From Sphingobium psychrophilum (GTDB taxonomy: Bacteria > Pseudomonadota > Alphaproteobacteria > Sphingomonadales > Sphingomonadaceae): DNA of 64,000 nucleotides. Where the stretch lies: positions 186,001-250,000 of the forward strand of contig NZ_JABBFV010000001.1 in NCBI RefSeq assembly GCF_012927105.1. The letters are read 5' to 3'. Under the pieces are notes generated by a model that had not been told where the DNA came from, did no database searches, and saw nothing but the letters and a program-made list of their open reading frames with translations. Numbering within the stretch: the stretch's first letter is position 1; every line of letters starts with the position of its first letter. Of the stretch, positions 42,516-52,173 are shown in pieces. The position numbers and the translations under genes were made by a program.

Positions 42516-44015
42516 TCAGACACCCAGCGGATAATGCACATATTCGCTTAAGGCCCGATCGCCCGCCCGCAATTGCAGCCGGATATCGGCCGACTTGCCC
42601 TGCGCGCGCTGTATGTCGAGCACCGTGCGGAACAGGCCTTCGCGGCCCAGTACCGGATAACCGGCTTTCTTGATGAGCGTGCCGCCGGCCACATCCGCCC
42701 AGATGTCGGGCTTGCTACCCGCAGCGACGCCGGCAAAGTCGATCACCAACCGATCGGCATCGCCGTCACCGCGTCCGCGCCAGACATTCTCGACGATGGC
42801 GATGCCGGTAGAAGCTGGGCCGGTCGAAGCGGGCGTGCGCGCCGCCGACCAGTCGAGCCGATAGGCGAGGTCGATCCGTGCACCCGCGCGCGGCGCAGCG
42901 TCGGGCGTCCAGTAAGCGGCGACATTGTCGGTATATTCGCTGTCGGTGGGGAAGGCGTAGAGGCGCACGGCACCTGCACCAAGCGGCCTGGTGGGCGTCG
43001 ACCAGAGCGAGGGGCGACGATCGTAGAAGACGCCGTCATCCTGATAATGGTCGAAGTCGCGGTCGCGCTGGAGCAGCCCGAAGCCCTTGGGACTGACTTC
43101 CTTGAAGGCGCTGAAATGCGGGGCGGACGGGTTGACGATCGGCCGGGCATGGGCGGAACCATCGGCGCTCGCGATGGATAGCATGTCGCTGTCATGGATT
43201 TCCGGCCGCCAGTCGGTCCCCTGAACCCGGTTCGCCTGATCGTACCAGAACATGCTGGTCATCGGCATCAGCCCCAGTTCGGGGATGGCGCGGCGCGGGA
43301 AGAGCGCGGCGGTGACGTCCTGCTGCACGCCCTGCGGCCCAAGGCTACTGACGAAGCGGAAGGCACCGGCGATCGACGCGCCGTCCAGCAGCGCATAGAT
43401 GGTGACGCTGCTATTACCCGTCCGCTCCAGCCAGAAATGGGTGAAGCGGGGAAACTCTTCTTTGCCCGCCAGGCTGGTGTTGATCGCGATCGCGCGGGCC
43501 GACAGGCCGAACTGCTTTTGCGGGCTGGGCGCGCGGAAATAGCTTGCCCCCAGGAAAGACAGCCAATCGCCGTCGCGCGCTGCATTCATGATGCGGAATC
43601 CGGCAAAGCCCGCATCCGGTCCCAGCGCTGCGACGGCATTCCCCGCGGGCGTTTCGAACATGGTCGGGTCATAGCGCAGCGGCGTCGCGCGGCCCTTCTC
43701 CACGATCGCGATCGACACCGGCTGGGCGGCGTTCACCGACAGCGGAAAGAAACGGACCCCGGTATCACCGGGCAGGTCGCCCCACAGGGTGCGCGCGTCA
43801 CGGAACCGCGCCTGATGCAGCGCGTCATAATCGACCTTCGCCGCGCCGGGATGGGGCGGCGTCTCCTTGAACGGCGCGCGCGCCAGGCGCTGCGCCTGCG
43901 CCACCAGCCGGTCCCAGGAAAAGGCGTCGCCGCCGGTCTGGGCGAACAGCATGTCCGGAAGGAGCAGGGCGGATGCGGAGGCGGCGATCATCGCGCGCCG
44001 GTTGATCTCATTCAT
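42516..44015 (-). CDS. opgG: Periplasmic glucan biosynthesis protein OpgG/OpgD
   Basis: About 499 residues. The N-terminus MNEINRRAMIAASASALLLP looks like a twin-arginine-type signal peptide (as in OpgD), with cleavage near MLFAQTGG. The rest matches the MdoG domain: FFPLSVNAAQPVSIAIVEKG, RDFDHYQDDGVFYDRRPSLW, YWTPDAAPRAG and a C-terminal Ig-like part. It is needed with OpgH for periplasmic glucan release or modification. OpgG and OpgD cannot be separated with certainty here. Longer ATG starts (44027, 44069) exist. Confidence 0.88.
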   Translation of the reverse strand: MNEINRRAMIAASASALLLPDMLFAQTGGDAFSWDRLVAQAQRLARAPFKETPPHPGAAKVDYDALHQARFRDARTLWGDLPGDTGVRFFPLSVNAAQPVSIAIVEKGRATPLRYDPTMFETPAGNAVAALGPDAGFAGFRIMNAARDGDWLSFLGASYFRAPSPQKQFGLSARAIAINTSLAGKEEFPRFTHFWLERTGNSSVTIYALLDGASIAGAFRFVSSLGPQGVQQDVTAALFPRRAIPELGLMPMTSMFWYDQANRVQGTDWRPEIHDSDMLSIASADGSAHARPIVNPSAPHFSAFKEVSPKGFGLLQRDRDFDHYQDDGVFYDRRPSLWSTPTRPLGAGAVRLYAFPTDSEYTDNVAAYWTPDAAPRAGARIDLAYRLDWSAARTPASTGPASTGIAIVENVWRGRGDGDADRLVIDFAGVAAGSKPDIWADVAGGTLIKKAGYPVLGREGLFRTVLDIQRAQGKSADIRLQLRAGDRALSEYVHYPLGV

Positions 44016-44074
44016 GGCTTTTATCATGGGGCGGACAACCGGCGAAGCCAAGTCTGTATCCGCGCCCATGCGAA

Positions 44075-44104
44075 GAAGCCTCCGCCCGGGGGGACGGAGG
44101 CTTC
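44075..44104 (-). terminator. Hairpin downstream of flagellin gene
   Basis: A perfect 10-bp inverted repeat (GAAGCCTCCG / CGGAGGCTTC) with a 10-base loop, 122 bases past the fliC stop. A short TTC tail follows on the minus strand. Likely the fliC transcript end. Confidence 0.6.
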
Positions 44105-44225
44105 AATGAGGCTGGTCGTTCGATCGAAGGTGTCGCCCCCGGCACGGTGGGGACTGTTGATGTGCCGGGGGCCACTTGGGCGGCTTTCGGTGACCAAGAC
44201 CTCAGCCGACCAATCTGGTTACGCC

Positions 44226-45035
44226 TTAGCCGATCAGCTTCAGAACGCCCTGCTGGCTCTGATTGGCCTGGGCCAGCATCGCGGTGGACGCCTGGCTCAG
44301 GATCTGCTGCTTGGCGAGCGCCGTCGTTTCGGCCGAGAAGTCGGCGTCTTCGATGCGGCTGCGGGCGTCGGTCAGGCTGGTGATGTTGTTGGTCAGGTTG
44401 TTGACCGTCGATTCGAGGCGGTTCTGCACCGCACCGAGATTGGCGCGGGTCGTTGCGACCGAAGCCAGCGCGGTGTCGAACGTGTCGAGGTCGGCGGTGG
44501 TGGCGGTGGTGGCGTCAACCGCCAATGCGTCGGTCATGGCGGTCGTCACATCGTCCAGCGTGATCGTTACCGTGTCGGATGCATTGGCACCGGCCTGGAT
44601 CGTCACGTCCGTAACCGAACCGTCGAACAGCTTGGTGCCGTTGAATTCGGTGTTGGCCAGCGTGTCGGTGATCTGGGTCTGGAGCTGGGCGACTTCCGCC
44701 TGGATGTTTGCCTTGGCGTCGGTGTCGTTGGTGCCGTTCAGCGTCTGGACGGTCAGTTCACGCATACGCTGCAGCATGTTGCTGACTTCGTTCAGCGCGC
44801 CTTCCGCCGTCTGCGCCAGGCTGATGCCGTCATTGGCGTTGCGGACGCCCTGGGTCATGCCCTTGATCTGCGCCGTCATGCTGGATGCGATGGCGAGGCC
44901 GGCGGCGTCGTCCTTCGCGCTGTTGATGCGCTTGCCGGTCGACAGGCGTTCCATCGCGGTGCCCAGCGCCTTGGTGGCGGCGGTCGAAGCGTTGGCCGAG
45001 CGCATGGCGCCAGTGTTGGTTCCGATAACAGTCAT
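44226..45035 (-). CDS. fliC: Flagellin, short form
   Basis: 269 residues. The conserved D0/D1 ends are complete: [20 protein letters not shown] with [20 protein letters not shown] at the N-terminus, and [20 protein letters not shown] with [20 protein letters not shown] at the C-terminus. The outer D2/D3 domains are essentially absent. It is the filament subunit and the only flagellin gene in the window. It has a sigma-28 promoter about 70-95 bases upstream and is divergent from the activator gene. Confidence 0.95.
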   Translation of the reverse strand: MTVIGTNTGAMRSANASTAATKALGTAMERLSTGKRINSAKDDAAGLAIASSMTAQIKGMTQGVRNANDGISLAQTAEGALNEVSNMLQRMRELTVQTLNGTNDTDAKANIQAEVAQLQTQITDTLANTEFNGTKLFDGSVTDVTIQAGANASDTVTITLDDVTTAMTDALAVDATTATTADLDTFDTALASVATTRANLGAVQNRLESTVNNLTNNITSLTDARSRIEDADFSAETTALAKQQILSQASTAMLAQANQSQQGVLKLIG

Positions 45036-45380
45036 GGTGTTCCCTTTCGTTTCACTATCAGGTCGCTGCCATCCGTTAGTGCGCTTGCGGCCTCGAAAGG
45101 GGATAACGGCGGGGCGTCACGAGCTTTTAGCGCCGACGTCGTTTTTTTTTGAAAAGGGTGTGATTCGGGCGGCCCGGAAATGCCCTTACGCGGGCGCGAC
45201 GTGCGCGCTTTAGACCAAGGTCGAAGATATTGCCGTTTTTGCCGGAAAAAAACTGCCGCATTGCGGCAAGCGGACCGACGGCATTAACTATCTGATAACC
45301 ACAGATGGCGTAATTATTAACCATCGAAGGGGGTTGGGGCGTACGGGGGTACAAGCCAGCCAAAAGATGGGGTTTTGTTC
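45036..45380. other. Divergent intergenic region fliC / activator
   Basis: 345 bases holding the fliC sigma-28 promoter (45103-45129), a run of nine or so T at 45134-45143, and a cluster of GCCG-rich palindromic motifs at 45229-45268 (TGCCGTTTTTGCCGG, then TGCCGCA-T-TGCGGCA at 45254-45268). No sigma-54 site is seen before the activator gene. AT-rich sequence at 45285-45325 may contain its housekeeping promoter. No further gene is supported. Confidence 0.6.
45103..45129 (-). promoter_or_regulatory. Predicted sigma-28 promoter of fliC
   Basis: On the minus strand TAAA, 15 bases, then GCCGTTAT; close to the FliA consensus TAAA-N15-GCCGATAA. Confidence 0.85.
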
Positions 45381-46652
45381 ATGTCGACACTAGACGTGAG
45401 CCGTGGCGTCTGCGCGCTTCTTCCGGGCTTGCAGCACTGGCTTGAAAATGCCTTTTATGAGGTGCGCATCGTCGATGCGGCAGGCCCCCGTGACCGGGAC
45501 AGCCAACGTATCTTGTTGGCGACCGAAATCGGTCACGCCACCTATCGCGATATCCTGATCAACGTGCATGACGGTGCGCCCTCCCTGGTGCCCGCCGCCA
45601 ACGGCCTGCCGGCGCGGGTCGCCTTTGGCATAGCGGACATGGGCTTTGCCTTTGCCCTGATCGCCGAACTGGCCCGTCCCGCCGCGATCCCCGCAGTCGG
45701 CGACAGCGGCAGCGCACGGCTGATGACGCTGGCCGGCCGTGTCGCCCGCAGCGACGCCACCGTCCTGATCCAGGGTGACACCGGCACCGGCAAGGAGGGC
45801 ATGGCGCGCTTCCTGCACGCCCAGTCGGGCCGCATCGACCATGACTTCATCGCCGTCAACTGCGCCGCACTCCCCGAAACCATGATGGAAGCGATGCTGT
45901 TCGGACATAAGAAGGGCAGCTTCACCGGCGCGTCGAACGCATCGGATGGCCTGTTCCTGGCGGCCGATGGCGGCACGCTGTTCCTCGACGAAATCGCCGA
46001 ACTGCCGCTGGCGCTCCAGTCCAAGCTGTTGCGCGCGCTGCAAGAGGGCGAAGTGCTGCCCGTCGGCGCGACCCACCCAATTCCGGTCAATGTCCGCATC
46101 ATCGCGGCCTGCAACCGCGATCTGGCGGGTGAAGTCGCCGCCGGCCGCTTCCGCGAAGATCTGTACTGGCGTCTCAACGTCATGCCGCTGGAACTGCGCC
46201 CGCTGGCCGAACGCCCTGGCGATGTCGCCGCGATCGCCGCCGCCATGCTGTTGCGGCATCAGGACATGGCCAAGGCATCGTTCGTGTGGCCGACCGCCGC
46301 TGCGCTCGACAAGCTTGCCGCCCATGTCTGGCGCGGCAACGCCCGCGAACTGGGCAATGTCCTGCAACGCGCGCTGGTGCTCCGCGACGGCGCGATGATC
46401 GAGGCGGACGACCTGCACCTGACCGGCGCGCCGCAGCCGCTGCGTATCGTGCCGCCGATCGTTGCGCCCGCCTCTATCAATGTCGAACCGACCCGCCTGC
46501 GCGACGTCGCCCATCACAGCAAGCTGGAGGCCATCCGCATCGCCCTGCGCGAAACCGATGGTCACCGCGCCGCCGCCGCCCGCAAACTGGGCATTTCCGA
46601 ACGCACGCTTCGCTATCGGCTCGCCGAAATGCGTGAGCTGGCAGCGGCTTGA
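45381..46652 (+). CDS. Sigma-54-dependent flagellar activator (FlbD/FleQ-type)
   Basis: 423 residues. The short N-terminal region (1-100) lacks a recognisable phospho-receiver Asp. The AAA+ domain has Walker A ([10 protein letters not shown]), the sigma-54 contact loop as GSFTGA (canonical GAFTGA), Walker B ([12 protein letters not shown]) and ACNRDL. The C-terminal Fis-type HTH is [21 protein letters not shown]. It heads the fliE-to-flhB operon and is the natural activator of the four sigma-54 promoters. An in-frame TTG two codons upstream is possible; ATG 45381 is preferred. Confidence 0.9.
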   Translation: MSTLDVSRGVCALLPGLQHWLENAFYEVRIVDAAGPRDRDSQRILLATEIGHATYRDILINVHDGAPSLVPAANGLPARVAFGIADMGFAFALIAELARPAAIPAVGDSGSARLMTLAGRVARSDATVLIQGDTGTGKEGMARFLHAQSGRIDHDFIAVNCAALPETMMEAMLFGHKKGSFTGASNASDGLFLAADGGTLFLDEIAELPLALQSKLLRALQEGEVLPVGATHPIPVNVRIIAACNRDLAGEVAAGRFREDLYWRLNVMPLELRPLAERPGDVAAIAAAMLLRHQDMAKASFVWPTAAALDKLAAHVWRGNARELGNVLQRALVLRDGAMIEADDLHLTGAPQPLRIVPPIVAPASINVEPTRLRDVAHHSKLEAIRIALRETDGHRAAAARKLGISERTLRYRLAEMRELAAA

Positions 46653-46666
46653 AGGAGGGCTGAACC

Positions 46667-47029
46667 ATGGCCATCAACGGCGTTTCACCCACAGACAGCG
46701 TCATGGCGATCCGCAACGCCATCCTGCAAAAGAACGCGGCCCTGCGGGACGTCGCCTCGACCGGAACGGTCGGCGCACCCGGCGTCGGCGGCGCCCAGGG
46801 CACGGCGCCGGGTGGCTTTACAGAAGCGCTCAACAGCGCCCTGCAACAGGTCAACGGGCTCCAGACCCAGGCCGGTGAAGCCGCCGCCTCGTTCGAGCGT
46901 GGCGAAACCACCGATATCGCCGCGGTCATGCTGGCCAAGCAGCAGGCGTCGGTCAGCTTCGAAGCGACCCTCCAGGTCCGCAATAAACTCCTGTCCGCCT
47001 ATAAGGACATTATGAGCATGCCGGTCTAA
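46667..47029 (+). CDS. fliE: Hook-basal body protein FliE
   Basis: 120 residues. The C-terminal FliE signature is present (GGFTEALNSALQQVNGLQTQ, DIAAVMLAKQQASVSFEATL with QVRNKLLSAYKDIMSMPV). It links the MS ring to the rod. GAAGGAGGG lies just ahead of the ATG. Confidence 0.92.
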   Translation: MAINGVSPTDSVMAIRNAILQKNAALRDVASTGTVGAPGVGGAQGTAPGGFTEALNSALQQVNGLQTQAGEAAASFERGETTDIAAVMLAKQQASVSFEATLQVRNKLLSAYKDIMSMPV

Positions 47030-47032
47030 ACC

Positions 47033-48784
47033 ATGGAAAACGCACTCAGCACCAATGTCGGCGCATCGGCGCCTGCTCTCACCCCCGCTTCCGGCTTTGG
47101 CGGCAACGCTAAGGGCATGGACGCACTCAAGGCGCGCTTCACCGGCTTCATCAAACAGCCCGCCGTGGCCAAGAGCCTGCCGCTGCTCGGCCTGCTCGGC
47201 ACTGTCGCGGTGGCTGGTGCGGCGTGGCTCGCGCTGCGCGAACCGCCGCAGCGCGACCTGTTCCGCGCCTTGCCCGACACCGACAAGTCCGCCGTCGCGC
47301 AGATATTGGACCAGAGCGGCATCAAATATGACTTCGACAACGGCGGCGGCATGACCGTTGGCGAAGACGATTATTTCAAGGCCAAGATGATGCTCGCCGC
47401 CCAGGGACTGCCCAAGAGCGCGCCCGATGGCAACAGCATGATCGACAGCCTGCCGATGGGCGCATCGCGCGCGGTAGAGGGCGAAAAGCTGCGCACCGCC
47501 CGCGAAATGGATCTCGCCCGCACGATCGAGGCGATCGACAGCGTCGAAACCGCCAAGGTCCATCTGGCCGTCGAACCGCCCAGCGTGTTCCTGCGCGAAC
47601 GGTCGAAGCCCTCCGCGTCGGTCATGCTGCGCCTGGCCAATGGCCGCACCCTCACCGATGCGCAGGTCAACGCCATCGTCCATCTCGTCGCCTCCTCCAT
47701 TCCGGAACTCAACCCGGACGATATCTCGCTGGTCGATCAAAATGGTCGCTTGCTCAGCAATAATGACGGCAACGCCGCCGACGATCGGCAACTGGCGGTC
47801 CAGGGCAAGATCGAGGATCGCTATCGCCAGTCGGTGATTGCGCTGCTGACCCCGATCCTGGGCACCGGCAATTTTTCCGCCGAGGTCCATGCCGAACTCA
47901 ACTTCGCCGAACGCCAGGCGACCCGCGAAACCTACCCGCAGGACGAAGCGCGGCTGCGCAACGAAACCGGCACCTGGGCGTCCGATCCGCGCGGCCAGGG
48001 TGCGGGCGAAGCGTCCGGCATCCCCGGCGCGCTCAGCAACCAGGCCCCAGTCAACCCGACCGTGACCCAAACCAATCCGAACGGTCAGGCGGTGACGCAG
48101 GGTCAGACGGCGCAGGGCGCGCAAGCGGCCCCCGGCTCTCCGCCCAACCCGCTGATGAAGACCGAGGAAACCTTCAACCGCAGCTTCGAACTGGGTCGTG
48201 AAGTTTCCGTCACCCGCGATGCCATCGGCACGGTCAAGCGCCTGTCGGTCGCCGTGGCGCTCGACACCGCACCCGACGGCAAGGCCCGCACCCCGCAGGA
48301 AATCGCCGCGCTGGAAGCCTTGGTGAAGGGCGCGGTCGGTTTCGACCAGGGGCGTGGCGACGTGGTCGCCCTGTCCTCGCGCAGCTTCCTCAAGACGGCG
48401 GAGGTTACCCCGCCCTGGTATGAGGCGGACTGGATGTCGCCGCTGGTGCGCAACCTGTCGGCTCTGCTGGTTGCCCTGCTGGTCATCTTCGGCATCGGTC
48501 GCCCGCTTCTGAAGCGCCGCGCCGCTGCGCCCGACGCTCTGGCTGCCCCGACCCCGCAGGAAGGCCAGCGCATCGGTCGCGAGATTTCCAGCGAGATCAC
48601 CAAGCAGGCGGTCGTCGCCGGGCCGGACGGCGCGGAAGCCAAGATCACGCTCGACATGATCTCCTCCACTTATGATTATGCCCAGCGCGCCGACCTCATC
48701 CGCAACTTCGTCAAGCAAGACCCCGATCGGGCCGCGCTCGTCGTCCGCGACCTCCTGAAGGAGGGGAAGAAGGAAAATGCCTGA
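47033..48784 (+). CDS. fliF: Flagellar MS-ring protein FliF
   Basis: 583 residues. Two membrane segments (SLPLLGLLGTVAVAGAAWLA near 43-62 and NLSALLVALLVIFGIGRPLL near 470-489) bracket the YscJ/FliF periplasmic domains (ISGIKYDFDNGGGMTV-type region, LARTIEAIDSVETAKVHLAV). The C-terminal tail binds FliG. Overlaps fliG by 8 bases. Confidence 0.96.
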   Translation: MENALSTNVGASAPALTPASGFGGNAKGMDALKARFTGFIKQPAVAKSLPLLGLLGTVAVAGAAWLALREPPQRDLFRALPDTDKSAVAQILDQSGIKYDFDNGGGMTVGEDDYFKAKMMLAAQGLPKSAPDGNSMIDSLPMGASRAVEGEKLRTAREMDLARTIEAIDSVETAKVHLAVEPPSVFLRERSKPSASVMLRLANGRTLTDAQVNAIVHLVASSIPELNPDDISLVDQNGRLLSNNDGNAADDRQLAVQGKIEDRYRQSVIALLTPILGTGNFSAEVHAELNFAERQATRETYPQDEARLRNETGTWASDPRGQGAGEASGIPGALSNQAPVNPTVTQTNPNGQAVTQGQTAQGAQAAPGSPPNPLMKTEETFNRSFELGREVSVTRDAIGTVKRLSVAVALDTAPDGKARTPQEIAALEALVKGAVGFDQGRGDVVALSSRSFLKTAEVTPPWYEADWMSPLVRNLSALLVALLVIFGIGRPLLKRRAAAPDALAAPTPQEGQRIGREISSEITKQAVVAGPDGAEAKITLDMISSTYDYAQRADLIRNFVKQDPDRAALVVRDLLKEGKKENA

Positions 48785-49793
48785 GATCGTTCCCGGTCGT
48801 CCCGAAGCGCTGAAGGGCAGCGCCGCCGCCGCCGTTCTCCTCATGCTCTTTGACGAGGATGAAGCCGCCCAGATCCTTTCGCGCCTGGAGCCTGACGAAG
48901 TGCGCCAGCTCGGCTACGCCATGTATGATGTGGCGGACGTCGATCCCGAAGAGGTGAACGAAGCGCTCGATCATTTCGTGACCAAGGCGAAGAAGCGCAC
49001 CACCATCGGCTATGGCGCCACCCGCCATATCCGCGGCGCGATGACCAAGGCCCTGGGCGAGGAACGTGCGGAAACCATCCTGGCCCGCATCACCCCGCCG
49101 ACCCGTTCGACCCAGCTGGAAATGCTGAAATGGATGGACGCCAAGGAGATCGGCACGCTGATCGAGGCGGAGCATCCGCAGATCATGGCGATCGTGCTGG
49201 CCCATCTGGAAGCGCCGGTCGCGGCCGATGTGCTGCAATTGCTGCCGTCCGAATATCAGGAAGAGATCGTCTATCGCATTGCCACGCTCGGCCCGGTGTC
49301 GAACGAGGCGCTGGACGATCTGGAGCAACTTCTGCTGCGCGGTCCGGTCAAGAAGCAGGGCGCAGCCTCGCAACGCGGCGGCACCGTCGAAGCCGCGGCG
49401 ATCATGAACAACGTCCGCAAGGATAATGAACAGCGGATCATGAAGGCCGTCGCCAAGCGCGACAAGATGATCGCCCAGACGATCGAGGAGGAGATGTTCG
49501 TCTTCGACAACCTCATCGACATGGACGACAAGAATCTGGGCACGCTGATGCGCACTGTGGACAGCGCCGTTCTGGTCGTCGCCTTGAAGGGCGTCAACGA
49601 CCTGCTCAAGGCCAAGATCTTCAGCTGCATGTCCGCCCGCGCCGCGCAGGCCATCGCCGACGAGATTGAGGAACGCGGGCCGATCCGCCTGGCCGAAGTC
49701 ATGGATTCGCAGAAACTCATCATCGCCACCGCGCGCCGCATGGCCGACGCCGGCACCATCATGCTGGGCGGCAAGGGGAACGACTTTGTCTAA
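48777..49793 (+). CDS. fliG: Flagellar motor switch protein FliG
   Basis: 338 residues with three FliG domains: N-terminal (AAAVLLMLFDEDEAAQILSR), middle (EHPQIMAIVLAHLEAPVAAD with EHPQ/LLPSEYQEEIVYRIA), and the C-terminal torque domain with the charged helix (VFDNLIDMDDKNLGTLMRTV and ERGPIRLAEVMDSQ). It couples the stators to the rotor. Confidence 0.96.
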   Translation: MPEIVPGRPEALKGSAAAAVLLMLFDEDEAAQILSRLEPDEVRQLGYAMYDVADVDPEEVNEALDHFVTKAKKRTTIGYGATRHIRGAMTKALGEERAETILARITPPTRSTQLEMLKWMDAKEIGTLIEAEHPQIMAIVLAHLEAPVAADVLQLLPSEYQEEIVYRIATLGPVSNEALDDLEQLLLRGPVKKQGAASQRGGTVEAAAIMNNVRKDNEQRIMKAVAKRDKMIAQTIEEEMFVFDNLIDMDDKNLGTLMRTVDSAVLVVALKGVNDLLKAKIFSCMSARAAQAIADEIEERGPIRLAEVMDSQKLIIATARRMADAGTIMLGGKGNDFV

Positions 49794-50424
49794 CTTTTGG
49801 GGCGCGCAGGCGATTCAGGAGGCCGCGCCTGTCGCGGTCGCCGGCTTCCGCCCGGCCGAAGGCGGCTTCCGCAGCCTCTACACCTCGCCGCAAGCGCCTC
49901 TGGCCGGCACGATGCGCAATGGCGTGATCGAGGCGGAACCGGAAATCGACCTGATGGAGGAGGCCCGGATGGAAGCCTTCACCATGGGTTTTGACGAAGG
50001 CTGCCGCGTCACCGCCCAGACCCATGGGCAGGAAAGCGAGGCGCGCACGCGCCTGACCGATGCGCTCGAAACCCTCGCGCCCGCGCCCAGCGGCATGTTG
50101 TCCACCATGTTGTCGGCCACGGTCGTCCGCCTGGTCGAACAGATTGTGGGTGAGGTCGAAATCGACATCGAACGGCTGGTCCAGCGCTGCGACACCGTCG
50201 CCGCCTTCATCGAAGATAATGAAGGCAAGAGCGCGCTGCATCTCCACCCCGAAGACATCACATTGCTGGAAGGCGAGACGATCGGCGTCAAGCTGGTGGC
50301 TGACAAGGCCATGCATCGCGGCTGCGTGCGGCTCGAAACCGCCGATGGCTGGGTCGAGGATGGCCCGGACGTCCGCCTCGCCCGGCTGCGCGCCTTGATG
50401 GACGATATGGAAGGCAAGCCATGA
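49786..50424 (+). CDS. fliH: Flagellar assembly protein FliH
   Basis: 212 residues from a TTG at 49786, with AGGGGA 6-8 bases upstream inside the end of fliG (8-base overlap). The middle and C-terminal parts match FliH/HrpE (SATVVRLVEQIVGEVEIDIE, LHLHPEDITLL, RGCVRLETADGWVEDGPDVR). It regulates the FliI ATPase. The start is unusual; the next ATG would remove about 40 residues. Overlaps fliI by 4 bases. Confidence 0.85.
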   Translation: MSNFWGAQAIQEAAPVAVAGFRPAEGGFRSLYTSPQAPLAGTMRNGVIEAEPEIDLMEEARMEAFTMGFDEGCRVTAQTHGQESEARTRLTDALETLAPAPSGMLSTMLSATVVRLVEQIVGEVEIDIERLVQRCDTVAAFIEDNEGKSALHLHPEDITLLEGETIGVKLVADKAMHRGCVRLETADGWVEDGPDVRLARLRALMDDMEGKP

Positions 50425-51749
50425 TCCGCGCCGCGCTGACCCAGGCCGAAAGCCTGTTCGACCATCTCCAGGTTCAGAACCGCGCGCCCCGCCGGATCGG
50501 CCGACTGGTCAGCCATGACGCCGGGATGCTGGAAGTCACCGGCTTCCGCCGTCCGATCGGCTCCGGCGCGCGCGTCATGGCCAGCGACGGCTCCGTCTGC
50601 CGCGCCGAAGTCGTCGGTTTCCGCGGCGACCGCACCCTGCTGGTGCCGCTGGACGCCGACGCACCGCTGGAAAACGGCATCCGCGTCGAACCCGACAGCC
50701 AGGCCAATATGGTGCAGGTGGGCGACGGCCTGATCGGACGCGTCATCGACGCCATGGGCCAGCCGCTCGACCGCAAGGGACCGATCATCGCCGGCGGCAC
50801 CTGGCCGCTTAACGGCGTGAAGGGCAATGTCCTCGACCGCGGCCGCGTCACCGAAGCCTTTGACCTGGGCGTTCGCGCCGTCAACGCGCTGCTCACCGCC
50901 GGGCGCGGTCAGCGTATCGCCATCATCGCTGGCTCTGGCGTGGGTAAATCCGTCCTGATGGGCCAGATGATCGCCGGAGCCGAAGCCGACATCGTCGTCG
51001 TCGGCCTGATCGGCGAACGCGGCCGCGAAGTCAGCGACTTCCTCGAAACGAAACTCAAGCACACGATGCACAAGAGCATCGTCGTCGCCGTCCCTGCCGA
51101 TCATCCCCCGGTGCTGCGCCTGCGCGCCGCCGCGCGCGCCACCGCCATCGCCGAATATTATCGCGCTCGTGGCAAGAAAGTGCTGCTCCTCATCGACAGC
51201 CTGACCCGCTGCGCCCATGCCCAGCGTGAAATCGGCCTGGCGCTGGGTGAACCGCCCGCGATGAAGGGCTATCCGCCCTCCGCCCTGGCGCTCATCCCCC
51301 GTCTGGTCGAACGGGCCGGGGTGGACGCCCGCACCGGCGGTTCGATCACGGCGCTCTACACCGTGCTGGCCGATGGCGATGATACCGACGATCCGATCGT
51401 GGACGCCGCCCGCGCCATTGTGGACGGCCATTTCGTCCTGTCGCGGCACCTGTCCGAACAATCCATCTTCCCCGCCATCGACATCGGCAAGTCCTTGTCG
51501 CGCGTCATGGCCGATGTGGTGGACGACGATCATCGCATGGCCGCCGCCAATTATCGCCGCCTCTGGGCCGCCTATGAGGAAAATCGCGACCTCATCCTGA
51601 TGGGCGCCTATCGCCCCGGCAACGATCCCGTCATCGACGAAGCGGTCAAGCGGCGGCAGGAAATATTGGACTTCATCCGGCAGGACCAGAAAAGTCGGAT
51701 CGACCTAACCATCAGCGCTGATGCGCTGATCGCCGGATTCGGCGCATGA
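50421..51749 (+). CDS. fliI: Flagellar export ATPase FliI
   Basis: 442 residues; an F1-beta-like hexameric ATPase. Walker A is GSGVGKSVLMGQM (about 172-184) and Walker B is VLLLIDSLTR. The sequence GLIGERGREVSDFL is the type III ATPase signature, with the end ILDFIRQDQKSRIDLTIS. It unfolds and feeds export substrates. Confidence 0.97.
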   Translation: MIRAALTQAESLFDHLQVQNRAPRRIGRLVSHDAGMLEVTGFRRPIGSGARVMASDGSVCRAEVVGFRGDRTLLVPLDADAPLENGIRVEPDSQANMVQVGDGLIGRVIDAMGQPLDRKGPIIAGGTWPLNGVKGNVLDRGRVTEAFDLGVRAVNALLTAGRGQRIAIIAGSGVGKSVLMGQMIAGAEADIVVVGLIGERGREVSDFLETKLKHTMHKSIVVAVPADHPPVLRLRAAARATAIAEYYRARGKKVLLLIDSLTRCAHAQREIGLALGEPPAMKGYPPSALALIPRLVERAGVDARTGGSITALYTVLADGDDTDDPIVDAARAIVDGHFVLSRHLSEQSIFPAIDIGKSLSRVMADVVDDDHRMAAANYRRLWAAYEENRDLILMGAYRPGNDPVIDEAVKRRQEILDFIRQDQKSRIDLTISADALIAGFGA

Positions 51750-52171
51750 AGGGCCTGGTCGGCCGCCGCCAGCGCGTGTTGCGTGTGCGTCACGTCCAGC
51801 ACGCCATGGCGGTCGCAGAAACCGCCCGCGCCCGCGACGAGGCCGACGGCCTTGCCCGCAATATCGACCGCCTGACCAAGGTGCGCAGCGAATTGTTCGA
51901 AACTGAAGGCATGGCCACCGGCGCGTCCTTCGCCGCGATGCAGGAACTGGCGACCCGCCTCGAACAGGCCGGGCGACAGCTCGACGGCGCGCTTTATGAT
52001 GCCAAGCGCAAGGTCGAGGCCAAAGAAGGCATGACTCTTGCAGCGAACCGGGAAAAGGAAATCGCCACCCGCCTCAAGGACCGCGCCCGCGCGGATCTGG
52101 AGGCGTGGCGCGAGACAAAGCTTGCCGCGCTGCCGCGCTATCGCCGGATGCAGCGCAACGGGGACGTTTGA
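51746..52171 (+). CDS. fliJ: Flagellar export protein FliJ
   Basis: 141 residues forming a long coiled-coil (HAMAVAETARARDEADGLAR, MQELATRLEQAGRQLDGALY). Weak sequence identity is normal for FliJ; position between fliI and fliK and size support it. It acts as the central stalk of the FliI ring. Overlaps fliI by 4 bases. Confidence 0.85.
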   Translation: MKGLVGRRQRVLRVRHVQHAMAVAETARARDEADGLARNIDRLTKVRSELFETEGMATGASFAAMQELATRLEQAGRQLDGALYDAKRKVEAKEGMTLAANREKEIATRLKDRARADLEAWRETKLAALPRYRRMQRNGDV

Positions 52172-52173
52172 CG

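Noticed and set aside
45127-45363. 78-codon minus-strand frame upstream of fliC
   Set aside because: It covers the divergent promoter region and motif cluster and has an implausible basic C-terminus from the T-run.
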